Of a stretch of 45,066 nt of DNA, positions 26,201 to 34,286 are shown piece by piece. The DNA is taken from the NCBI RefSeq assembly GCF_025403375.1, contig NZ_JAMPTM010000021.1, positions 1 through 45,066 of the forward strand. Direction: 5' to 3'. Each line of letters starts with the position of its first letter. Within the stretch, counting starts at the first letter, position 1. Source of the stretch: Frankia gtarii (GTDB lineage: Bacteria; Actinomycetota; Actinomycetes; Frankiales; Frankiaceae). Position numbers and translations under genes: made by a program. Under the pieces are notes generated by a model. That model worked only from the letters and a program-made list of their open reading frames with translations, did no database searches and had not been told where the DNA came from.

Positions 26201-26929
26201 CCCGGACGCGACGACGACGGACCTGGGCTCCTCGCCGCCGGCGCACGGCCCTTCCTCGAGGCACTGGCGGCGGCCCGCCAGGGCGGAAGCCAGGTGGTCG
26301 ACACCGTTGCTCGCGTGCTGGACCTCTACACCCGCGGCGTGGACAGCGATGATCAGAGCGCATGCGCGGCCGTCGGCCCGCGTCGTCCCGCGTCGTCCCC
26401 GGCGGAGCTGCATGACCTGGGCACCGAGCTCACCGTGCGCATCCCGCCGAGCTCGGCGGACGGGCGGAGTCCGGCGGTCGCGTTCCTCGACGCCTGCGGG
26501 CCGGGGCCGCTCGATCCGGCCCGGGTTTTCGGCCTGCTGGTCCGGCACGTGCCGAGCTGGGACGATGCCTGGGATCTGCACGAGGCCATCTGGAGTCGGG
26601 GCGCACCCCGGCGGGCCGGCACGGCGTCGACCTCGGAGTCGACCTCGGAGTCGGGCCTGCAGGTGGCCGCGGAGGAGTACTTCCGTCGCGACGGCGGGCC
26701 GCATCCCGCCGACCTGGAACGCGTCGTGCATCGGCTGGTCGCGCTCTACCTGCCGGACGACCCACGCCTGCGGGCGGAGCACGAACTATCCGGCTTCGTC
26801 GAGTCCCGGGTCATCGCCGAGATCGCCGAACGCGGCGCGATCCGGCGCCGGCGGCGCTCCTTCGGGCTCCCCGTGTTCGCTTTCACCTTGGCCGCCGCCG
26901 TGCTCGCCCTGTTCGCGCTGGTCCGGTGA
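23201..26929 (+). CDS. Large tail-anchored protein resembling GTPase-associated protein 1 (GAP1)
   Basis: The 1242-aa protein has a folded N-terminal region (residues 15-260) with DQIVYAWSRR, ALAYVVGAP, RAHVLIGRADYLTERVALAL and DEAVTLMWALVEMLEGVLP. This pattern resembles, from memory, the N-terminal domain of actinobacterial proteins named GTPase-associated protein 1 in predicted NTP-dependent conflict systems. Long Pro/Ala/Ser-rich linkers alternate with helical segments (RYVAAAYRMEWSYWDGRLHPVDRLL near 728; LRPALRTVFDRFGLTEGYMFADALANEL near 895). It ends with basic residues and one membrane helix (about 1223-1241), so it is likely tail-anchored with the bulk in the cytoplasm. No GTPase gene is nearby, which weakens the assignment. 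It overlaps the previous gene by ATGA. Confidence 0.5.
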   Translation: MNRVGPAATDSAISAVTRIDQIVYAWSRRTRADAEGYFPIASSLSSTVTRSWNGLLAAQVKAGDSPADHPPTALAYVVGAPDRPVRDDQFDVPDAALVHRVQVAGRNGAGRNGAGRNGAGRGRLRAHVLIGRADYLTERVALALYAAGGATAGGARTMPRLPPLHLDDLTAQRRTGERTLRQAARVPARRNQLTALVSTVLTWSWTERPFMVSHTGPDEAVTLMWALVEMLEGVLPYRLTFAIHAASPAPGLPSPGARAATAPNQPASVSASASNRETLAVEHGPAASDGATTGPGPSAPRFLFVPVSPELVVGADPAAVHVDPRVVPPVPPAVSEAARLLVDVYGRSGIRGVSGLLALVDGEAFQPHDPGQWCRRLVARSARDAAVDRPDEQPSPDLAVPRLAGSQLAGSQPIGPYPISEPPPSPETAAGQPSPTQAMALPADARSSTATPPAAGHARAVVEHLHDAYELLLAPGPADEDGTDPAGRLIAILTRPVGLPIHLPSAERLRGQLRRIAGQLTGPLAGASGRQLRSPAGWGKRTEPTSREQGRAMVVAGVLDRLGEVDPADRARVAADVEAAVVEEQRQVEGALTALADDLAALRGPSPTRGAEESLRQAIPPLAAGLESILSSYRLPSASGSALRLATETLDALRTVRPGSPPATTDQPDTANQFHPDEPETGFEVTVTAVLSAAASPLPASPVAASPVATATEWPELERAAQVAVTRYVAAAYRMEWSYWDGRLHPVDRLLAAFGVPLGVSLTHSGHDPLADPLKSPTELRELASLRDLFRPPGPPGARFQPKPHRPPGQRADVLARAASDVTQAITRLAPADDPAEFDRAAYVTAVHTAVATMHRQIVQLLAGLVADLGALAVTPVANPDRRNDGHRAARVRDLLRPALRTVFDRFGLTEGYMFADALANELAWLTADATLPATAPAAGAPAESPAAAVVRLLRETRSWGADAFRVLVLYAPGWYGAEDLRDAIADAAAFAVPAGSAPPPGRDDDGPGLLAAGARPFLEALAAARQGGSQVVDTVARVLDLYTRGVDSDDQSACAAVGPRRPASSPAELHDLGTELTVRIPPSSADGRSPAVAFLDACGPGPLDPARVFGLLVRHVPSWDDAWDLHEAIWSRGAPRRAGTASTSESTSESGLQVAAEEYFRRDGGPHPADLERVVHRLVALYLPDDPRLRAEHELSGFVESRVIAEIAERGAIRRRRRSFGLPVFAFTLAAAVLALFALVR
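23513..23557. repeat. 15-bp in-frame tandem repeat, three copies
   Basis: GGTCGAAACGGTGCC occurs three times without change (23513-23527, 23528-23542, 23543-23557), encoding GRNGA repeats inside the N-terminal domain of the GAP1-like protein. A second pair of 15-bp units (CTGGCGGGCTCCCAG at 24407-24421 and 24422-24436) lies in a linker of the same gene. Confidence 0.95.
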
Positions 26930-27310
26930 CACCACCGTTCGTCGGGCCGGCGGGTGACGACCGCGAGCCCGCCCGGCGTGCTCCCACGGCACGTCGTGCC
27001 CGGCACGGGGTCCGGCGGGCAGCGGGCACCGGCAGGCACCACCCGGCGGCGGCACGCCGACGGCGGCCGGGCGGGCGCAGACCTCCGGGGTGCCGTGGTC
27101 CCGCCGCCGCATCCGACCGGCGAAACGATCATCGCGGCTGTCCCGTTCGCTCTACTCGGGGTCGTTGGAGTCTGGAACAATGACCAGCACCTGTGTCGGT
27201 GTCGCGACACACCAGGGGTTAGCGGTGCGCCGATGCCCTTGGGTAGGAGAAGGACGGCTGGCGACACGTCCGACAGCGTGATCGTGAATGGTTCGGCGAG
27301 GACGGAGGCC
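26930..27310. other. Gap between GAP1-like and PP2C genes
   Basis: About 380 bp. The PP2C reading frame stays open through most of it, but the membrane anchor and ribosome binding site place the start at 27311. I see no terminator or clear promoter. The two genes may be co-transcribed or separately driven. Confidence 0.45.
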
Positions 27311-28654
27311 ATGGGTAGCTCGCTGGTGCCGATCATGCTCATCGTGGTGCTGCTGGTAGCCCTGGTGATCTTCTTCGCTCTGAACAACCGGCCGGTTCGG
27401 CAGGGAAGCCAGCGCCGCGGCCGTGGACTGGACCAGCAGCGGCATCGCTCCGGTACGGTGCCGCTGCGAGACAGCTCCGACGCTGCCGCGCCGGATGGGA
27501 TCGTGCCGGGCTTCACCGAGCCGGCGCCGGTCCCCCCCGCCGCACGGACGGCCGACGACGCAGGCGGCGGCCCGGAGGCGGGCGTGTCGTGGGGAGGGGA
27601 CGTGACCGCGCAGGTTCCGGTCGGCGGGGAGAACAGTCGCGATCCCGACGCGACCGGTTGGACTCCACCCCCCGCCGCTCCGCCGTATCAGCATCAGCCC
27701 TTTGAGGATGAGCGGGAGGACGCCACCCGCTACTACGACCCGCAGACCGGTGACTACCCGATCGCGCCGCCCACAACGACCTTCGTGGCGCAGTCGGCCG
27801 CGCCGGACGCCGACCCGGCGGGTAGGCGAGCAGCCGCGGGCGACCCACGGCGGGAGAGCACGCCGACGGCGACCACCTATCCCAACACCGCCTCCGCCGC
27901 ACCGCGGGAGCAGGCGACCGATCTGATGGCGACCGAGCCCGAGCAGACCACGGCCGCCCCGCTGCGCCTGGCCGCCGCCGGCCGGACCCGCCGAGGCAAG
28001 CGCGGCGGTCCCAACGAGGACGCGTTCGTCGTCGTGGACGGTCTGCTGGCGGTTTCGGACGGCGTCGGGGGCGAGGCAGCCGGCCAGATCGCCTCCACGC
28101 TGACCGTCACCACCGTGGCCGGCTTCCGTCCTCAGTACGCCGAGGATCCCCTGGAGGGTCTGCGCAAGGCGGTGGAGCGGGCGAATCGGGTGGTCCGTAC
28201 CCGGGCCCGGGAGGAACCAACCTGGCTGGGCATGGCCTGCACGCTGGACGTCGTCATCCTCGGCCGGCAGCACAACACCGGCGAGTACCTCACCGTCGCC
28301 CACGTCGGCGACAGCTCGGTGTGGCTGCAGCCGGACCGGGGGCGCCCACGGGCGCTGACCACCCCGCACGCGATTCGCAACGGCCCGCTGCTGAACGCCG
28401 TCGGTCTCGCCGACGAGATCGAGGCCGACATCTTCAGCGAGCCGGTCCGGGCCGGCGACCGGGTCGTCCTCGCCAGTGACGGCATCACGAAGGTGATGAC
28501 GCCCGAGCAGCTCGACGGCCTGCTCGGCGAGCTGGGCTCCGAGCCGCCCGAGCGGGCCGCGGATGCCCTCGTCGAAGCCGCCCTGCTCGCCGGAGCCCGC
28601 GATGACACCACCATCGTCGTCGCCGACCTGGTATCCGAGCCCTCCGCGCGGTGA
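27311..28654 (+). CDS. Membrane-anchored PP2C-family Ser/Thr phosphatase
   Basis: The 447-aa protein begins with a signal-anchor helix (residues 3-22, SLVPIMLIVVLLVALVIFFA), followed by a Pro/Ala/Asp-rich linker of about 190 residues and a C-terminal PP2C domain (about 215-447). PP2C motifs are RGKRGGPNEDAF (motif 1), AVSDGVGGEAAGQIAS (metal-binding Asp), LTVAHVGDSSVWL, VVLASDGITKVM and the final GARDDTTIVV with metal-binding Asp. It should remove phosphate from Ser/Thr residues using Mn or Mg. The topology predicts a cytoplasmic catalytic domain. ATG 27311 follows GGACGGAGG and puts the anchor at the N-terminus; the frame opens at 26954. No Ser/Thr kinase is seen nearby. Confidence 0.85.
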   Translation: MGSSLVPIMLIVVLLVALVIFFALNNRPVRQGSQRRGRGLDQQRHRSGTVPLRDSSDAAAPDGIVPGFTEPAPVPPAARTADDAGGGPEAGVSWGGDVTAQVPVGGENSRDPDATGWTPPPAAPPYQHQPFEDEREDATRYYDPQTGDYPIAPPTTTFVAQSAAPDADPAGRRAAAGDPRRESTPTATTYPNTASAAPREQATDLMATEPEQTTAAPLRLAAAGRTRRGKRGGPNEDAFVVVDGLLAVSDGVGGEAAGQIASTLTVTTVAGFRPQYAEDPLEGLRKAVERANRVVRTRAREEPTWLGMACTLDVVILGRQHNTGEYLTVAHVGDSSVWLQPDRGRPRALTTPHAIRNGPLLNAVGLADEIEADIFSEPVRAGDRVVLASDGITKVMTPEQLDGLLGELGSEPPERAADALVEAALLAGARDDTTIVVADLVSEPSAR

Positions 28655-28735
28655 GGCCGATCGGACGGCCGGCGCGGCGAACCCGGCGTCGGCGGTCTCG
28701 AGCGCGCCATCGGCAACCCGACCGGGACGGCCACG

Positions 28736-30637
28736 GTGATCAGCCGCGGCGCACCCGGCGGCCGGGGCGGGCGCGCCGGCGTCGGGCATCGACTCGAACG
28801 CTGGGCGGCCCGCCCGCAGCTTGTCGCCGGCCGGCTGGCCCGCTGGCTGCGCCGTCATCTGCTGGGGACGTTCGCCGTCCTCGGGGTGATCGCGTTCAGC
28901 CTCGGCCTGATCGGGATGTACCGGCAGTTCCGCAGTGAGCCGGCGATGTTCAACTGGCCCAACATCGTGTTCTTCACCGCGACTCTCTTCCTCGCCGACG
29001 GGACGGTCTTCCAGAACGGCGGGCGGTACCCACTGGCGCTGGAGATAGCGCGGTTCCTCGCGCCGGTGGCGACGGCCGTCGGAGTCGCCGACGGCGTGAG
29101 CACGATCTTCGCCCAGCGCTTCGAACGCTTCCGGGCCCGCCACGCCCGCCATCACGTCATCGTGTGCGGCACCGGTCCCACGGCGTCGGCGCTCGTCGAC
29201 AAGCTCTCCCGGTCCAAACGGGTGGTGCTGGTCGCCGAGGACGCGGAGCGGGAGTATCCGGACGCCGAGCTCCCGCCCGGCCTGCTGCGGGTCGTCGGCG
29301 ACCCGATGGAGCCGCTGGTGCTGGCGAAGGCCGGGGTCGCCCGCGCGGACGTGGTCTACGGTTGTCTGCCGGACACCTCGTCGAACCTGGCCATCGCCCT
29401 CGCCGCCCGGCGCCTGGCCGCCGACCGGGCGGAACAGCCGCTGCGCTGCGTGGCCCAGGTAGGCGACCTCTCTCTGATCCCGCACCTGCGCGCCCGACGG
29501 ATCGGGTTCAATGACGACAGTGGATTCCGGCTGGACTTCTTCGCCGTCGAGGTGCTCGGCGCGCGCGCCCTGCTCAACCGCTACCCGCCGAGCTGGGCCG
29601 CCCCGGATCGCGGTGAACAACTGCCCGTCGTACCGGCGCCCCTGGCCGTCCTCGGGCTGTCAGGCCTCGGCCGTGCCCTGGTGATGGAGCTGGCCCGCCG
29701 CTGGCTGACCCTGGTCGGGGCGGCCGGCCCGCTGCTGCCCATCGCCGTGGCCGATCCGGCGGCCGATGAGATACTCGCCGCGTTGCGCGTCCGAGAACCC
29801 GCGCTCGCCCGGGTCGCGCTCACCGGTCACAACACCCCGAACAGCGAGCTGCCGCGGGCCGTCATGGAAGCGGATGGTCCCAACGGGCCCCCCGAGTTCG
29901 TCTACGTCTGCCAGAGCGACGAGGAACGGGCGCTGCTGTGCGGGCTGGACGCGGCGCAGGTGCTCAACGGCCGATTCGGGGTCGCGCGGACCACGGTCAT
30001 CGTGTGCACCGGCCGGCAGCGCAGCCTGCAGGACGTCTTCGGCCGGCCGACGTTCCCCCGCCCGCCGACCCCGCTGCCGGGGCCACTGCTGGAGGACCTT
30101 CTGGGCGGCGTGCGCTTCTTCGCCGTCAACGACGAGGCGCTCCCGCTCGACCTCGGCGACACCGACCTGATCGAACGCTTCGCCCGGGCGAGCCACGAGC
30201 ACTATCTGGCGGCGGAACGCCGCCGGGGCACCGCGATGGGGTCCAGACCGGCGATGGTGACGTGGGAGGAGCTCCCGGATGACCTGCAGGACTCCAACCG
30301 GGCGCAGGTCGCCCAGTTCGGGGAGATCCTGCAGACGGCGCAGACGCTGATGCTGATGCCGGCCGGGGAGACCGACACCGACTTCGCGTTCACCGCGGAC
30401 GAGATCGACGAGCTCGCCCAGCAGGAACACCAGCGGTGGCGCCGGGAGCGGGAGATCCACGGCTACGCCCTGGGGCCGACCCAGCAGAGCGGTCCCGACC
30501 GCCGCCACCCCGCGATCGTCGACTGGTCGGCGTTGCCCGAGACCGACCGGGAACGCGACCGCGATGTCATCCGCAGCCTGCCGGCGATCCTCGCCCATGT
30601 GGGGCTGCGCATCGTCCGCCTCGACGATCCCGCCTGA
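28736..30637 (+). CDS. Channel-like TrkA-N protein with C-terminal RyR domain
   Basis: The 633-aa protein has two hydrophobic segments (TM1 near residues 42-62 and TM2 near 100-122) with a re-entrant-like stretch FFTATLFLADGTVF between them, as in two-TM potassium channels but without a TVGYG filter. A TrkA-N Rossmann domain follows (HHVIVCGTGPTASALVDKL from residue 139), then a second nucleotide-binding-like fold (AVLGLSGLGRALVMELARRW near 304). The last 160 residues carry two RyR-type repeats: ARASHEHYL...MVTWEELPDDLQDSNRAQ and LAQQEHQRWRRERE...HPAIVDWSALPETDRERDRD. RyR domains in bacteria have been proposed to sense small nucleotide-like ligands. It lies 81 bp after the PP2C gene on the same strand. 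Role inferred: ligand-gated membrane sensor or effector. Confidence 0.8.
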   Translation: MISRGAPGGRGGRAGVGHRLERWAARPQLVAGRLARWLRRHLLGTFAVLGVIAFSLGLIGMYRQFRSEPAMFNWPNIVFFTATLFLADGTVFQNGGRYPLALEIARFLAPVATAVGVADGVSTIFAQRFERFRARHARHHVIVCGTGPTASALVDKLSRSKRVVLVAEDAEREYPDAELPPGLLRVVGDPMEPLVLAKAGVARADVVYGCLPDTSSNLAIALAARRLAADRAEQPLRCVAQVGDLSLIPHLRARRIGFNDDSGFRLDFFAVEVLGARALLNRYPPSWAAPDRGEQLPVVPAPLAVLGLSGLGRALVMELARRWLTLVGAAGPLLPIAVADPAADEILAALRVREPALARVALTGHNTPNSELPRAVMEADGPNGPPEFVYVCQSDEERALLCGLDAAQVLNGRFGVARTTVIVCTGRQRSLQDVFGRPTFPRPPTPLPGPLLEDLLGGVRFFAVNDEALPLDLGDTDLIERFARASHEHYLAAERRRGTAMGSRPAMVTWEELPDDLQDSNRAQVAQFGEILQTAQTLMLMPAGETDTDFAFTADEIDELAQQEHQRWRREREIHGYALGPTQQSGPDRRHPAIVDWSALPETDRERDRDVIRSLPAILAHVGLRIVRLDDPA

Positions 30638-30646
30638 CTCCCGGCT

Positions 30647-30662
30647 GGCCCCGAGCGGGGCC
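30647..30662. terminator. Short hairpin between convergent genes
   Basis: GGCCCC (30647-30652) and GGGGCC (30657-30662) form a 6-bp stem with a GAGC loop in the 29-bp gap between convergent genes. It is weak but well placed to be a shared terminator. Confidence 0.35.
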
Positions 30663-30666
30663 GCCG

Positions 30667-32352
30667 TCAGGAGATGCGCTGGTCCACGGGGCAGTCCAGG
30701 GCGCTGGCGCGGGTCAGGCCGTCGACCGAGAGCCGGGCGGACAGCCGCACCGGCCCGGGTGCCTCCGTGAGGATGCCCGTCCAGCCGCCGGCGGCGCGGA
30801 ACACGCACGCCCTGCCCTCCGACAGCCGCCAGTAGGGCGTGTAGTGGACGAGCACGGTGGCGACCCCCGGTGTGCGGAAGCGCACCGCCACCGAGCTCAC
30901 CCCGAGCTCGGTGAGGCTCGCCGGCCCCTGCACCAGACCAGCGGAGTCGGTGACGAGCCAGACCTTCCAGTGCGGGTTCGCCCAGGCGAGCTCGAGGTAG
31001 GGCAGGCCCGCCCGCAGCAGTTTCGCCTCCGCGACGGCGGACGGGTCGAGCTCCACGTCGGGCAGGGCGACATAGCGGATGCCCCGGGCGAGCAGCCACT
31101 CGTGGTAGGTCTCGGCGTTGAGGCTGCTGTCGTAGAACAGCGCGTTGTACTTGCTGTCGAGCTGGCGCAGCCAGCCTCGGGCCATCGGCACGCTCGGCGC
31201 CACGAAACGCGCCTCCCAGTGGGCCCGGGTGAACGGAACCTCGACCCGGCCGGCCGGCACCGGAGCGCCGCGGTCGAGGTAGTCGAGCAGCTCGGTGTAG
31301 TACCCGGCGGACGAGGACGGATCGCCCTGGGTGAGCAGCGCGCCGTGGATCGGACCGATCTGCCAGCCGATCAGCGGGATCGCCACGATCGCGAGCACCC
31401 GGCGACGGTCGGCGAGCAACAGTGCCGCCGCGGGGCCGGCCAGCAGCGTCGCCGGCCGGGTGATGTTTCCCCCGACCTGGGAGGGGATGAAGAAGAACAC
31501 CGCCGCCGCGGCCGCCCACAGCAGCAGGCCGTGGCGGATCGCCCGGGCGCCCTTCGGGACCACCAGCAGGCCCACCGCGATGAGCGCCAGCAGCGACAGG
31601 AAGGTCAGCGCCGGAAACGGTTGGTAGCCGTCCTCGGGGAAGGCGAGCGCGACGACGATGCCGGCCCCGGCACCGGCGAACGGCAGCACGCGCCGCCAGC
31701 CGATGGTCAGCAGCAGCGCGGCGCCGACGAGCAGCACGAACCCGGCGGCCAGGGGTGAGGCCAGCGACGACAGCACGGCGCCGGCCCAGGTCAGCTTCGC
31801 CCGGCGTTCGCGGGCCCCGAGCAGCGCCAGCGCGCCGAACGCCATGCCGAGGGCAAACGGCATCCGCCCGACGACGAGGTTCGACACCGTCGCCACGGCG
31901 AACCAGACGAGGACGAGGTCCTGCCCCGACCGCCGGCCCGGACCACGCAGCAGCCGGGTCACGATCACCGTGGAGGCGACGCAGGAGATCGCGCCCAGGA
32001 GCTGGACCCCCAACAGCGCACCGAGCGGCGGGAACAGCACGCTGTACCCGGGTATGGTGTGGCCGCCGTACCATTGATCGTCCCAGAGGACCGCCCCGCC
32101 GTGGCGGAACAGCCACACCCGGTACTCCTGGGCGGGGGTGTCGGGACCGGTCACGCCGAGCCCGACGCACAGCAGGCACAGTGCTGCGGTCAGCGTCCAG
32201 GGCCACCGGCGCACGGCCGCGACGACAACGAGCAGGCCCCGCACAACCGGCCCGTGATGCCGCGGCGGCTCGAGGGCAATGAAGGGGGTCTGGGGCAGTG
32301 GAGCCACGCGAGACCCGGTCTCGCCGGCCGGCAGCGCCACAAGCGAGGTCAT
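30667..32352 (-). CDS. Polytopic membrane protein, possible GT-C-type glycosyltransferase
   Basis: From the ATG at 32352 the protein is 561 aa with roughly ten membrane segments in the first 350 residues (starting WPWTLTAALCLLCVGLGV near 50) and a soluble C-terminal part of about 200 residues, probably outside the membrane. The short loop after TM1 has acidic residues (QEYRVWLF...WDDQWYGGH), which in GT-C enzymes often sit near the active site. I cannot assign it to a named family. Neighbouring MptB-like and GT87-like genes suggest cell-envelope glycan assembly. The frame opens at 32478, but that would overlap the divergent gene's upstream region and codon use there is less GC-biased. Confidence 0.65.
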   Translation of the reverse strand: MTSLVALPAGETGSRVAPLPQTPFIALEPPRHHGPVVRGLLVVVAAVRRWPWTLTAALCLLCVGLGVTGPDTPAQEYRVWLFRHGGAVLWDDQWYGGHTIPGYSVLFPPLGALLGVQLLGAISCVASTVIVTRLLRGPGRRSGQDLVLVWFAVATVSNLVVGRMPFALGMAFGALALLGARERRAKLTWAGAVLSSLASPLAAGFVLLVGAALLLTIGWRRVLPFAGAGAGIVVALAFPEDGYQPFPALTFLSLLALIAVGLLVVPKGARAIRHGLLLWAAAAAVFFFIPSQVGGNITRPATLLAGPAAALLLADRRRVLAIVAIPLIGWQIGPIHGALLTQGDPSSSAGYYTELLDYLDRGAPVPAGRVEVPFTRAHWEARFVAPSVPMARGWLRQLDSKYNALFYDSSLNAETYHEWLLARGIRYVALPDVELDPSAVAEAKLLRAGLPYLELAWANPHWKVWLVTDSAGLVQGPASLTELGVSSVAVRFRTPGVATVLVHYTPYWRLSEGRACVFRAAGGWTGILTEAPGPVRLSARLSVDGLTRASALDCPVDQRIS

Positions 32353-32516
32353 CGGCCGACTACCGGGCGTGGCGTCGACCGGGGAGCCGGGCGCCGCGAG
32401 CGCTGTCACCCGCGACCTCCCAAGGCGCCGACGACGGTCCGTCCGCCGCATCCCACCGATCATCTCCCGCCAACCCACCGACAGGCGACCGGCCGGCCAC
32501 GACCACCTTCTCTCCG

Positions 32517-34286
32517 GTGGCGCGCGGCGACCGCGGACCGTCCGCCAGCAGGGCCTCGACCAGCGTCATCTGGCTGATCATCGGCGGAACCGGCGCCGCG
32601 GTCGCGGCCATGCTGGCCGAGGGGCGGCTCGGCCCACGCGATCCGTACGTCACCGATCCCTCATCCTGGTTGGGAATTCTCCCATCGACCCCGCCGGCGG
32701 AGACGGCAAGGGGCGTTCTGGTCGGGCTGTCCGCGCTCAGCGTCATCACGCTGTGTCTGTGCTGGGCTCTCCTGGTGCGCGCGATGGCCGCCGGGCAGGT
32801 GTCCACCCGCGCCGGGCTCGCGGCGGCCGCTGCATGGAGCCTGCCCTTCGCCGTCGGCCCGCCGCTGTTCAGCCGGGACGTGTACGCCTACGCCGCCCAG
32901 GGCGAGCTGGCCCGGCTCGGTCTGGACCCGGCGACCCACGGCGTGGCCACCCTGCTGACGGCCGGGGCACCGGACGGTTCGGGCCGGGCGTTCGTGTGGG
33001 CGGTCGACCCGCGCTGGTGGCACACCCACACCCCCTACGGCGGCGCCGCGGTCGCGGTCGAGAAGGCCGCGGCGGCGATCGGCGGCGGGCCCGCCGGCAC
33101 CGTCGTGGTGCTCCGAGTGGTCGCCGTCCTCGCCACGATCGCCATGATCGGCCTGTCACTGCGCCTCGCCGGGTCCGAGCCGACCCGGCGCCAAGCGGTT
33201 GCGGTCCTGGCCGCGGCGAACCCCGTGGTCGTCATCCACCTCGTCGGCAGCGCGCACCTCGACGCGATCGCCGCCATGCTCGTCGTCGCCGCCCTCGTGG
33301 TGGACCGCGCCACCCGCCGCGCGAGGCGGCCGTACCCGCAGGCGGCGGACCGGGGGCAGACCGAGGTGGGTGGGATCGTTGCGGGCGCAGCCGCGACGGG
33401 ACTGGCGTGCCTGGCGGGCAACGTCAAGGCGACCGCCCTGCTCTGCGTCGGTTGGCTCGTGTTAGCCCACCTGCTGGCCGCGCGGCGGGCGCCCCGGCCG
33501 GTGCGGGCCGCCGCCGTGCGCCTCACCGCGGACGTCGTCGCCGTCGCCGTCGCCTCGGGCCTGAGCATCGCCGCCGCGGGTTTCGGCCCGACCTGGATCC
33601 GGGCGCTGTCGACATCGGGCGCCGTGACCACCGGAATCGCTCCCGCCTCGATCCTCGCCACGGCGGCCGACGGCGTGCTCGCGCTGGTCGGCGTACATCC
33701 CGCGGACGGCACGTCGCAGCGGGTGACCCGGGCGCTGTGCCTCGCGGCCGCGGCGGTCGTCGTCCTCGCGCTCGCCCTGCGCGCCTGGCGCCGGACACCA
33801 CCGGCCGAGACGCCACCGGCCGAGACGCCACCCGCCGGAACGCCACCCATCGGGACATCGTCCGCCGGGACATCGCCGGCGGGCGCCGACCGGGCGTTCC
33901 GGTCCTTCGCCGACCACCGGCCCGACCTGGTCGTCGTCGGCTTCGGTGGTCTGGCCGTGGCGCTCGGCAATCCGGTGGTCTACCCCTGGTACCTCGCGCT
34001 GTGCCTGGCGCCGCTCGCCGTCCTCGCGGCACGCGGCGCCCCGGCCGGGCGGCGGGTTGGGCTGCTGGCGGGCACGGCCGCGGGACGCACCGCCGCCGCG
34101 CTGGTCCTGGCCTCCACCGTGCTGTGCTTCGCGACCCTCCCACCGCTCGCGGCCACCTGGCGGCTGCTCGGCACCGCCGGCGTGGCCGCCCTCGTCACCG
34201 TCGCCGTGCTGGCCGTCGCGGTCGGGGCCGCAACGGCGCTGCTGGCGGCGCGGCGGCGGCCCGCACCGCCCACCAGCACACCATGA
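32517..34286 (+). CDS. MptB-like polyprenol-phosphomannose-dependent mannosyltransferase
   Basis: From GTG 32517 the protein is 589 aa with about 12 membrane segments. Its first large loop contains FSRDVYAYAAQGELARLGLDP and WWHTHTPYGGAAVAVEKA, typical of actinobacterial MptA/MptB GT-C mannosyltransferases that extend lipomannan alpha-1,6 mannan chains on the outer face of the membrane using polyprenol-phosphate-mannose. The catalytic acidic residue is probably the Asp in SRDVY. A linker near residue 430 has degenerate 15-bp repeats encoding PPAET-like units. The frame opens at GTG 32298, but the added 73 codons have only about 74% GC at third positions, far below the gene body, and overlap the divergent gene. 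The 3' end overlaps the next gene tail-to-tail by 92 bp. Confidence 0.8.
   Translation: MARGDRGPSASRASTSVIWLIIGGTGAAVAAMLAEGRLGPRDPYVTDPSSWLGILPSTPPAETARGVLVGLSALSVITLCLCWALLVRAMAAGQVSTRAGLAAAAAWSLPFAVGPPLFSRDVYAYAAQGELARLGLDPATHGVATLLTAGAPDGSGRAFVWAVDPRWWHTHTPYGGAAVAVEKAAAAIGGGPAGTVVVLRVVAVLATIAMIGLSLRLAGSEPTRRQAVAVLAAANPVVVIHLVGSAHLDAIAAMLVVAALVVDRATRRARRPYPQAADRGQTEVGGIVAGAAATGLACLAGNVKATALLCVGWLVLAHLLAARRAPRPVRAAAVRLTADVVAVAVASGLSIAAAGFGPTWIRALSTSGAVTTGIAPASILATAADGVLALVGVHPADGTSQRVTRALCLAAAAVVVLALALRAWRRTPPAETPPAETPPAGTPPIGTSSAGTSPAGADRAFRSFADHRPDLVVVGFGGLAVALGNPVVYPWYLALCLAPLAVLAARGAPAGRRVGLLAGTAAGRTAAALVLASTVLCFATLPPLAATWRLLGTAGVAALVTVAVLAVAVGAATALLAARRRPAPPTSTP
33798..33887. repeat. 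15-bp degenerate in-frame repeat
   Basis: Six 15-bp units, the first two identical (CCACCGGCCGAGACG at 33798-33812 and 33813-33827) and the rest diverging, encode a Pro/Thr-rich cytoplasmic or periplasmic linker between membrane segments of the MptB-like protein. Confidence 0.85.

Noticed and set aside
27152-29620. An 822-codon antisense frame opposite the PP2C and TrkA-N/RyR genes
   Set aside because: The plus-strand genes have full domain motifs; the antisense product has none.
32298-32516. Longer N-terminus for the MptB-like protein from GTG 32298
   Set aside because: Third-position GC falls to about 74% in this stretch, the residues are low-complexity, and it would overlap the divergent gene. 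It is not excluded.
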